Of a stretch of 64,000 nt of DNA, positions 24,085 through 33,114 are shown piece by piece (position 1 is the first letter of the stretch; every line of letters begins with the position of its first letter). A program made the translations under genes and the position numbers. The notes below the pieces were generated by a model that was given only the letters and a program-made list of their open reading frames with translations, ran no database searches and was not told the DNA's origin. Source of the DNA: Curvularia sp. ZM96 (Eukaryota > Ascomycota > Dothideomycetes > Pleosporales > Pleosporaceae); assembly GCA_022457065.1 (NCBI GenBank), contig JAJGBQ010000001.1, forward strand, positions 6,510,001-6,574,000, in the 5' to 3' direction.

Positions 24085-24529
24085 GGTCCGTACTAGAGGC
24101 AGAGTTCCCCTCGGCCTGCTCTTTCGCGCGATCTTAAAGAGACAAGATAGTATAATCTTGATCGGCAAATTCTCGCTCTCGCGTCTTAACTTCTAGGAGC
24201 TTCTAGCGTAAGCGGGCTATCTCTATCTAAGCCTAAAGTTGACGCTCCTTAGCACGAGTAATCTCGAGACGCTTCTACTGCTTCTTAGTCTTAACCTTCT
24301 CCTACTCTTCCTTAGATATAAAAAGGCTATACTTAGCTAAAATAGAAATGTAACTAGCGCAGTAGCTAGTTATAGTATTAATAAAACACCAAAGATTCTT
24401 CTTCTCGTAACGTTTATAACGAAAAGTTATCTTAAGATCTTAGTTCCTTATATAGTTAGCACGGGCTCGACGCTAAGAGGTCGAATTTTAGGAACGGACA
24501 CGGCGAGTCGCAGACTAAATCTTAGGCAT
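24085..24529 (-). pseudogene. Antisense reading frame of outer family-1 element
   Basis: This is the copy-B counterpart of 8810-9275, starting at an ATG at 24529. The frame keeps KKNLWCFI and the charged helix (KLLEVKTREREFADQ). Cysteines are partly replaced by Tyr and stops are frequent. Its position, just before the 3' LTR and opposite to pol, is the same as in copy A. Confidence 0.5.
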
Positions 24530-24668
24530 AGTTAGGCGGGCGAGAAGAAAGGAACGCTTATGATACGACGGGTGTGCCTCTATACTTATTTACGCCGCTA
24601 GCGCCAAGCAACACACAGGAAAACGATAACCTAGGGTATCGGGACGATACGCCTAAGAGGGGGGATAA

Positions 24669-25160
24669 TGTTATAAGTAACAGCGAAGGATCTCTTCTAG
24701 ACGAGGGCCGCTAGTTAGAGACTATTAGGCGCCACGTTAAAGGTAATAATTACCGCGGGGCGGCAATTACGTGACTAGCTTCACGCTAAGCACAGGGAAA
24801 TACGCTAAGGATATAAGGACACTCTTTTACGTAATAGGTGTCTTTAGAGACTTTAGAAAGAATAGAGATTATTTTATAAAGATAGTAAAGATAGGTAGAA
24901 CGGCAATAGGTATAAGAATAGGTTAAATTTTATTATTACACTCGTTGTAGTTAACTCTTATAAGTTCTTCTCTTATATAGATTAATACTTAGTTATTCTA
25001 TTATTATAGAATTAATTATTACTCTTATACTATTAGTTAAACTTTAATAACTTCTCTCTACTACGAATTACTAGAAAACAATCGCACGGAATACTTTATA
25101 CAAGTCTCGCCCTAACCCAGACCAAGACTAGGTGAGTATAGCGAAACCCCCCGTGTAACA
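24669..25160 (+). repeat. 3' LTR of outer family-1 element
   Basis: It begins TGTTATAAGTAACAGC and ends CCCCGTGTAACA (492 bp). Both ends match the other family-1 LTRs. The segment near 24775-24900 is unlike either copy A or copy 0, a third U3 core. Confidence 0.85.
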
Positions 25161-26153
25161 TGAGACAGCGTCGCCATACGCGCGCTTTAATAGCAAGAAG
25201 TAGCTAACGTTAAGAGGCTATAAGAGATGCGACGAGTGTAGAGGCATACAGAGAAGAATTATCTTCTTCTCTTTATAGAGATTTCGGAAAGCCACTAAGT
25301 AGTAGCTCTTATAGCTATTAATAATAAGTAGCCTATACGTCTCTACAGGGCGCGCATAGGAATTAAAGTAACGAAGCTAGTTAAGCGCTAGATTATTGTT
25401 CGTCTAGCTAGTAGGACTAACTTAGATCACCTAGTCGCGTGGTAGATTCTTAGTAAACTAGGTAGAGATTAGAACCTTACCTTTAAAGATAAGAAACGCT
25501 AGAATACGCTTGCCTATTGCGCTAACGCCTTATATTAGCGTAACTTACTCGCGATTGCCTAGCTAAATCTTCTTTATTCTTCCTAGTTTATCTATAGCTA
25601 TAATAACTAACTGTAATAAAATCTTACCTATAATAAAGCTAGTCTTATTAAAGTTATAGATATCTTCGTCTACGATACTATACTTCGCCTTCGTATTCTA
25701 AACTAGCTTAAACTAGCCCTTAATAAGCGCTAGGTCTTCGCAGAGAGCTCGCTAGTAATCGTATAGACGGCTCTAGCGCGTACGCAGCTTAGAATTGCGC
25801 TAGATAAACCTATTAACCTAGTTCTTACTAACCTTCTCTCTACTACGCTCTCAGAGTAGTCTATTAGCTATATCTCGCACGTCGTCTCTCCTATAGGGTA
25901 GTCCTCGCTTAGCCTTAACTATTACACGCTTAGTAATAGCCTGCTCTTTAAGTTTTATTAGGCGCTTGTAGTTTGCCTTATAATCGCGTCGAGGGCGTCG
26001 TCTAGCGCGTCGCTCTTAGATTGTCGTTCGTGGGATACTATACACAATAGCAGCGCGTGTTTTAGTCTAAATTTAGTATAAAGTAAGACTTTAAATAGCT
26101 AAGTAAATATCTACTTCGCTATAGGCTTGTTGTACGTTAGGTTGTTGAGACAT
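25161..26153 (-). pseudogene. Fot1/pogo-type (Tc1/mariner superfamily) transposase relic
   Basis: On the minus strand an ATG at 26153 opens MSQQPNVQQAYSEVDIYLA. Typical pogo/Fot1 landmarks follow: DEDIYNF (about 25665), LGNRE, YRLLII, MPLHSSHLLQPL and LKRAYG near the broken end. The three catalytic aspartates expected in NFDETG, LILDGH and LQPLDVG all read as Asn (NFNKTS, LIINSY, PLNVS), each a G-to-A change. Many stops are present. The C-terminus and one inverted repeat are missing because the family-1 LTR begins at 25160. It is a DNA transposon inactivated by RIP. Confidence 0.78.
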
Positions 26154-26359
26154 CACGCGTTGTTGTTGTGAAGGTGGGGTGTGGTGGTGGAGCTGACGAC
26201 TTGGTGGGGTTGACGACTTGGTGGTGAAACACGTTATATATATATATACTTGATGGAACCACCTCATTTTTTCTCTACCCGAATTCCCATTCCACTATTC
26301 CCCTCTTCCCCTTCTCCTTACGCCCACCCACTTATTTTCTCACGCCCTGCAGCATTCGC
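26154..26359. other. Transposon edge and gene 3' flank
   Basis: A direct repeat of a GACGACTTGGTGG unit at about 26190-26223 and a TA run at about 26236-26248 probably belong to the terminal region of the pogo-type element, which targets TA. The base composition then becomes normal, and 26260-26359 is the 3' flank of the next gene. I could not define a complete terminal inverted repeat. Confidence 0.4.
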
Positions 26360-27268
26360 TTAGAGCAGGATGGTACCGTTCGAGCCAGTGATGGTCTCAA
26401 TCTCACCGGGGATAATAGTGCCGTTCTCGACAGCGCCAGCGTGGTGGCGAGCGATCATACCGTAGACGGGGAAGTACTTGTCAAGGAAAGGAAGGACCTC
26501 CTTAGCACCGGGGGTGTTGCGCCAGTCACGCATAAGATCGCAGACAATGGCGAAGAAAGAGACGAGCTGGACACCGGCCTTCTCCATGCGGGAGTTGGCT
26601 GTGTCGCGGACGAGTTCGGAGTAAGTGCCGGAAGCCTCGACGTTGGCGAAGACGGAGTAACCTTCGGCGCGGAGAGAGAGAGCAAGGAAAGCGGTGCAGA
26701 CGTCGGTGGTGATGCCGGCAACAATGATTTGCTTCTTGCCGGTGGCCTTGATGGCGGCTTGGAATTCGGCGTTGTCCCAGGCGCTGGTCGCATGTCAGTG
26801 GACTGTCTTTGTTGAAGAGCTTTTTGCGATGGACTTACTTGACCTCACCCTGGCGGCGGATAAGAGGCGCGTTGGGGTACATCTCGAGCATCTCCTTGGG
26901 CAGGGGACCGTTGGGACCGTTGTCGGCGGAAGTGCTCATGATAACAGGCAGGTTGAAGATCTTGCCAATCTCGGCGTGGGCCATGATGTTGTTCCTGTAG
27001 AGAGTGGGGTCCCAGTCACGAGCCACTCCGTAGAGACCGACCTGCAGGTCAAGAATGAGGAGGAGCTACAGGATGGGTTAGCCGAGATGTCCTGAAGATT
27101 GTGATACAAGAGATACTTACAGCATCATCCTTGTCGATACGCTCCCATGGAACGGCTGAAGACTTGTCAGTGATTGAGCGATATTGCAACTTGGAGATCC
27201 GCACAATCGCTGCGAACAACGGAGACGAGCGTCATGGCTGCGAGAGCCAGGTTCTTGAAGAACTTCAT
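26360..27268 (-). CDS. Secreted isochorismatase-family (YcaC-like) hydrolase
   Basis: The model has four exons (27205-27268, 27121-27155, 26839-27065, 26360-26783) and gives 249 residues. An N-terminal signal peptide (MKFFKNLALAAMTLVSV) is followed by the cysteine-hydrolase fold. The catalytic Asp is in LLILDLQ (residue 38) and the nucleophile in GITTDVC (Cys138). The usual Lys position appears to be Arg (LIRRQGEVNAWDN). Family members hydrolyse isochorismate, nicotinamide or related amides; the substrate here is unknown. The 49-nt first intron has a good CTGAC branch site but is the least certain part. It is the first gene next to the transposon block. Extracellular location is inferred from the signal peptide. 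Confidence 0.85.
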
Positions 27269-27373
27269 CTTGATGGTGAATGGATGGAGATTGAGTTGCT
27301 CTTCAGGTTGCTTGGTGGAACTCTTGAGGATCTCGGTGATGGGATGGTGACTACTGGCAGCAGCACAGGGCCA

Positions 27374-27381
27374 TCTTTATA
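27374..27381 (-). promoter_or_regulatory. TATA box of the isochorismatase-like gene
   Basis: TATAAAGA on the minus strand lies 106 bp upstream of the start codon. An ATTGG (inverted CCAAT) at 27387-27391 sits just upstream. The spacing is typical for a TATA-driven, inducible fungal gene. Confidence 0.5.
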
Positions 27382-28462
27382 CTTTTCCAATGCCCTGGGT
27401 ACTGTTCACTTTTCCCATCTGCATCGATCCAAATCCCCACCGACTGCATGGTATGCTCAACGCTATCCGCCAAACGACTACTGATCCACTCGAATGGTGC
27501 TGGTACAATGGCGTTGGCAGGCATGCCAAGACGGTGCTACATGGTGCATTGCTTGTGCCCACGGCTCAGAGTAACGAGGGTTCCGCAGATCTCAACGATT
27601 CCCAAGGCATGACAAACCACTTATCTGTATTAGTGCCAGTCTGATAGTCTTGCTATTGGTCTGCGAAGCGGAGAGTTCGCCGTTGGTCTGTACTATTCCT
27701 TACGCGACCACATCTAACATGGCGACGCGTTCCGACTCCGACACCGTGAATGCCATGCAATTGCCCCAACTCGCCACGTGCAGCGTGAATAACACTTTGG
27801 TAATCAACGGAAGCATCGTAAAGTTGATGCCGTGCTCTGCTCGCGAAATTGGCTCTCCATACCGATCCATCGCTTAAGGATTCTTTTCCCTGCAAAAGGA
27901 GCGCGGCGTCCCCACTCTATGCGTTAAGTCAGCGATTTCACTCTTATTCATCAGCATACAGTAGCCATCGTGCTACTGCGATCTCTGTTGCGATTGGCCC
28001 GACTTGCATGACTGCCCCGGAAAACGGGTTCGGATGGCGTTAGTCAGGGCTTGGAAATCGATCCGCCTCGAAGCGACTATTACACAGGCCTTTATCTTGG
28101 CGGACCTAAACGTCACTCGCACTTGTGTCGTTTTTGGTCATTGATAGATTGATAGCAGAAGAAACTTAGTTTCGCGCCGATCAGAAAAGCACCGATGGCT
28201 AAGAGGGCGTTTGATAATTTGGTCGAGAAATGAGCAAAAGCAAACGGGGAAGGTACAAGGTGCATCCGCGGGACGAAAAAGGTTCCGAAAGCTATGAGTA
28301 AGCACTGCACATGCAGGATCCTTGTGAATTACTTTTGCGCCTAGAGATTAGGATCGAATTTATTATTGTTGCTAAGTAATGTACAGTTAGGGTATACGTC
28401 TATGCGGAGCCCTTGTTTGAATAGAAAAGGAATTGGACAGAGCGGTGTGTGACGCGCTTCAG
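27382..28462. other. Intergenic region
   Basis: It holds the upstream region of the isochorismatase-like gene and the 3' flank of the alpha/beta hydrolase. Several short open frames are present on both strands, but none shows domain motifs or splice-linked partners. I see no gene or repeat here. Confidence 0.5.
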
Positions 28463-29849
28463 TTACACAGCGAGACCATGGCTAGCCAAGAAGTCCTGCA
28501 TGACTTTGTATCCAGCTGTGGCGTTGTAATGGAAGTTCAGACCGTGAGCGGTGTTTGGTTGGATGTACGATTCGAAAGCGGACGCTGAAGGGAACACCTG
28601 AGTCACAGCCTCGGGAATGTTCGAATAGTTGGTACCCATGATTTGGCCGAAGCAATTGCCGCCACAGAATGGCACATCAGTCTCTCCAGTAATGACAAGG
28701 ACAGGGCCAGTGAACGAAGATGAGCTAGGTGAGCTTCCAATAGTCAAGAGTTCACCGACGGTGACGGGCTGCTTCGTCTCTTCTCCGTGCAGAGCAAGGC
28801 CGATGTCGTAGTTGTCCGGTTGGAGAAATCCGTATTGTAGACCAGCAAGGCTTGATGTCGTCATATAGCCGGAAGGATAGTTGAGAGAATGGACAGTCTT
28901 GTTGTATCCATTGACCAGGTCCAGGATCTCCGTGGTCGCAATCTCATTCCACGCCTCATCCGAGTCGAGGTCAATACCAGCGAGCATGAGGACTTTCTGG
29001 AGTCCCTCAGCCAGGTTCTCTTTAACAGAATACTTCTGAGCCAGCTTCATCAATCCGTTGTTGGTGGCGTTTCCGAAACGAAGGGGCTGGTTGAGGCGTG
29101 CGCTGTGCAGGCTCATTCCGGCGATGATATAGGGTAGAAATTGGCCTGCCACACCGAACCCTGTGAGAATCACACCGTTCGTATTCTCGGGGTATTTAGA
29201 TGAGAGCCAGTATGAAAGGATAGATCCGAAAGAGTGTCCCACGTGAATGACCTTGTCGAAAGAACGATCAATCCCACAGATTTTCCCCTTGCGCAGTTGA
29301 TGAGTGACGGAGTTTAGCGCTTCGAGTTCGGCTTGAGCTTGGATCCTAGTAATGGACAAGTTATTATACAGACTAAATGACCCTACGACTATACATTGCT
29401 TACTCGTTGAATGGATCTCCGTGAGATGAATTGCCGATACCGAGGCGATCAATTGCAAGTGTGCTGTACCCGGCATCCAGAGCGACGTTAACGTAGCTGT
29501 AGTTGTAGTTGTCGTACTCCAGATCCCAGTATGTCTTATCGAATCCAACGCCGTGAGTCAACACCTGGATGGTACCACTGCTTCCGCTGTCAGGCTCACA
29601 GTACTGAGCAGATATGTTGAAAGTCTTTTCCAAAGTCTGATATCCCTCGAGCAACTCTGCACTGTAGTTGCTTTGGAACTGGGCGAATCGAGTCGCGAAT
29701 CCGATGACATCCACATTGCTCTCAATCGGCACTTCTCGAAATCGTCCTTGGCGTGAGATGATGGGCGTCTCAATCATGACATTGGAACATTTCCGGGCAG
29801 TTGCTAAGCCCACGAGAGTAAAAGACAGTAGAGTCTTGATCGGCGCCAT
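28463..29849 (-). CDS. Secreted alpha/beta-hydrolase (lipase/esterase-like)
   Basis: Two exons (29404-29849 and 28463-29345, 58-nt intron) give 442 residues. The start at 29849 opens a signal peptide (MAPIKTLLSFTLVGLATA). The oxyanion-loop motif LTHGVGFDKTYWD is near residue 97, and the nucleophile elbow GHSFGS puts the catalytic Ser at 187. A likely acid is in ITGETDVPF and the likely His in NTAHGLNFHY near the C-terminus. Multiple NxS/T sites fit secretion. An in-frame ATG further upstream (29909) would spoil the signal peptide. The substrate is unknown; an ester or lipid hydrolase is the family expectation. It lies tail-to-head with the isochorismatase-like gene on the same strand. Confidence 0.88.
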
Positions 29850-31583
29850 GTCTGTGACAATTGAAGGTTGTCGTGTGGTGACTGTTGTATAAGCGTTCGG
29901 AAGACCCAAGGAAGTATAAGTAATTCATGACCTCGATGTATTTCAAATATGGGGTTTGCTGCTCCTTTCAATCGCTGGATATGGCTACATCATCCATTTT
30001 GAAAACGGGGGTTCCCAACTAGCGGCACTGTCTAGCAACGGATCGACAAAATTATAGCGCACTGTTTGTGCCCAACTTAAGCTTTCTTTGCTCTATAACG
30101 GCTCTAGACAGTTTGTTCATCTGGATTATCTCCGTGCGACCAATGAGCGATGCACTCTATTATAACAGTCTATATGCCCATGTGTATCTTGCACCCCATA
30201 CCAGCAGGTTGTTTCCGGGTGGCGCTATTGCAAAGGAAGGCTATTCACTGGGCCATGGGGCTGATGTTGCTCGATTTGACGGCGGCGGTCTGTGGAATTA
30301 TGAGCTAGATCAGAACCATGAGACTGAACCGCTACTAGTGTTGGCCTCATTTCTTTTGAGCCAGACCCTGTCGATTCGGGAGACATCATGCCCAAGTATA
30401 TTACTATCTCTCACCTACATTCATTGCTAGGTATATCCCCCGAAAATCAAGAGAAACAGAAGTATGAGCGTGCATGTCTAATTTGGACACGCTGTAGACA
30501 TGCCCTCTGAGGCGGATGAGTAGCAGTCGGTTGGTAGTGTGGGATACTCTGATTTGGAATTGCTGTTGGCTGCGCTGGGCATACTCCTATCGTCGTGGTA
30601 GTCTCCGAAGTTGCTACTGTATGATTGGGTGCAGTATCGACATAAAAGCGGCGAGAACGACATGACGACCAATAATTGTCTGCTTTTGTTGGACAAGATC
30701 CTCCTATTCGTTACATTGATGACGCTCATCGAGTTGGGCCTGGATTCTGTAGTGCCCGGGCAGCGGGTGGCTAGCTTGCCGTCGCCATCCCGCTAAACGT
30801 TAACAGCAAGCAGGAAACTTGCAGCCGATCATCCGCAACCATGGTCCTGTTCCTTTTTTTTGACATCTGAAAAATGACTGCCGGCTCTTAGCAACACGCT
30901 GGATGGACTTTAGAAACATACAGTTGGTACTATGTGGGGCCGACGACGTTCGGATGGATGTATCTCCTCGGGCGGAAGTGCTGATCGACACGGGAGCCAG
31001 AGATGCCGTCGAAAAGGCAACCCCCTTATAAACAAAACTGAAGTTCTCGAACGTCGGGCAAAAGTAAAATTGAACGAAATCAAATACATAACCCCCTGAA
31101 CAGTTAAGTCATTATTACCCAATATCGTCTTCGTGGCTGAGAGGCTGCTATGACGATGTTGCTGAAGCTGCGCAACGGTAAGGCTCTGCTGGACTATCAC
31201 GGTTCTTGTAGGTAGGTATAGTGTTGCGATGGGTTATTGACAAACTTCTATCGTGGAAAGCGTGTAACATCTAAGCCGAAGTAAACGCATGGCGGAACAG
31301 ACTTGCTGCTAGATCATATCACTCTCAGCATCAAAATATTTGGGATCGAGTGCTGAGAAATTGAAAGTGATGGTTTTGAACGCTTGTTCATCTCGCTAAT
31401 ACTGTGTTGTTGTTGCGAGTGAACAAACCTCGGCAATTCCATATCAGGTTCCCCACCCACGTCGACCTCCGGTAAGACAGCTTGTATTAACATTTCGCGC
31501 AAGCATATTCTTTCTGGATAAAAAGTTGTCGCTGAGGATCGCTTCAAGTGAGGCTTTACTGGACTCGGAATCATTGATCAAGT
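29850..31583. other. Intergenic region with no convincing gene
   Basis: The 1.7 kb between the divergent hydrolase and MDR genes holds both promoters. Frames at 30068-30430 (+) and 31314-31574 (-) are open but lack motifs, signal peptides or neighbouring exons that would extend them. I call no gene. Confidence 0.5.
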
Positions 31584-32713
31584 ATGAAGACCATCCACAT
31601 TGATCAGTTCGTCACAGTTTGTATACCAGAGGAACAACTGATACTTCCGTTCTGATATACCATGCAGAACATCTCAGAACTCACGCCTACTACCATTCCC
31701 GATTCACAAATTAAAAAGCATGGGAACATCCGCGTCAAGATCACACATGCAGCAGTAACACACGTTGATCTTCTTTACGCCCAAGGCCTGCACCAGAACA
31801 ACCGGCGTCATGTCCAGCCTCCATTCGTGTTAGGTACCGAGTTCTCGGGTATCGTTGTGTCGAGTCCTTCAAACTCATCTTTCAAGCCCGGTTCTCGTGT
31901 ATTCGGAGGCGGGTTGGGCGCTTACGCTGAAGAAATATGGGTACCTGAAGCAGCCATACGTCACGTGCCTGAGCAATGGACGAACGCCGCAGCATGTGCA
32001 GTCGGCGCTAGTGGAGCGGTAAGTTACGGTGCTTTGATTGATGTTTGTAAAGTCAAAGCCGGAGAGACTGTGTTAGTACTAGGCGCGAGTGGCGGTCTAG
32101 GGGTGATGGCTGTACAAATTGCCAAAGCTGTTGGCGCCAGGGTGATTGCTGTGGTCGGTGACGAAGAGAAAGCCGCAATGATTAAAGACATTGGCGCAGA
32201 TGCCGTTGTTGACTATCACGAAAGGAATTGGGAAGATCTCGTCAAGAAACTAACAAAGGACGAAGAGGGTGTAGATGTGGTGTACGATGGCATTGGTGCT
32301 GTAGAGAGTGGAGTCAAATGTTTGAAATATCGCGGCCGTCTAGTGATTGTGGGATTTGCAGCCAGGAATGGAAATATGGAGAACATCCGAGCAAACCGCA
32401 TTCTTCTAAAGTCGATGGCTGTGTATGGCTATGTAAGTCATTCGCCCATTCACACAATTCCCTGACAACTCATCTTGCTCACAACGTACAGAGGTTCGGT
32501 GAAGATGGCCGAAGGGATCCACAGAGGACAAAAGAGGTTTGGAGTGGATTTTTGCACTTGGTAGAGGCTGGAAGCATACGACCGGTGGTTTACAAGGAGA
32601 AGTATAGCGGATTAGAAGCGGTCAGTAAGGCGCTGGGGGATGTGAAAGCGCACAAAACCTGGGGAAGGGCAGTGGTGAGAATTCGCGAACAGGAAGATCA
32701 ACCAAAGCTATAG
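31584..32713 (+). CDS. Quinone oxidoreductase-like MDR-superfamily dehydrogenase
   Basis: Three exons (31584-31616, 31668-32432, 32492-32713) give 339 residues. The short first exon (MKTIHIDQFVT) restores the usual N-terminal beta strand. It joins through a 51-nt intron with a CTGAT branch site. A start at the later ATG (31662) would place that ATG inside this intron. The GroES-like half includes LGTEFSG (residues 67-73). The Rossmann half has the NADPH-binding LGASGGLG (about 149-156). No structural-zinc cysteine cluster is visible, as in zinc-independent quinone reductases. Such enzymes reduce quinones or enones with NADPH in the cytosol. Substrate and pathway are unknown. Confidence 0.85.
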
Positions 32714-33114
32714 GAAATCTGTCATCCTGAAGGCCTGACTCTGTAAGAATTGTGTTCTTACTCGGTTGGTGCGGCCACATTTCTGGCCTGCGCTGTTGAT
32801 ATCGAAGACGCCAAGCAAACGCGTTGGTGAAGCTGAAGTCGTGCGCACGGACTCTTACGGCGCGCCAGCTTAGCGCGGTTTCTTTGGATCCTCCCCGAGT
32901 TTCCCAAGTCTCCAACAAAGCCCATTGCCATCCACATCCGCCGTTTTCCTTTATCCTCTCTCCCTCCCCTTCCTCTCTAGTGCGCTGCTGCTACAGTTAG
33001 TCAGCCGGTAGCGCAGCCTCTACGTCTGCCTAATCGCTGCGGCTGCAATACTTAGCTCTGCGACAGCCCCCAGAACACATACGTCCATCCAGCGCCTCGC
33101 ATTCTTCGACAGTT

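Larger units (their letters stand above)
1122..25160 (+). mobile_element. Outer family-1 Gypsy element (copy B), broken into three pieces
   Basis: The pieces are 1122-2569 (last 50 bp of the 5' LTR plus gag), 9885-10221 (chromodomain end of pol) and 24002-25160 (3' internal region plus 3' LTR). The second and third pieces join exactly across the family-2 insertion, because both flanks carry TTAAG and the rejoined sequence parallels the intact copy at about 8430-9415. Most of pol is missing at the position of copy A. Mutation by RIP is heavy throughout. It is the oldest retroelement layer visible. Confidence 0.8.

Noticed and set aside
26441..27484. Several plus-strand frames of 60-130 codons across the isochorismatase-like gene
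   Set aside because: They are antisense to a well-supported spliced CDS and show no domain features.
30068..30430. 120-codon plus-strand frame upstream of the MDR gene
   Set aside because: There is no signal peptide, no recognisable motif and no splice partner. The length is possible by chance in DNA of this composition.
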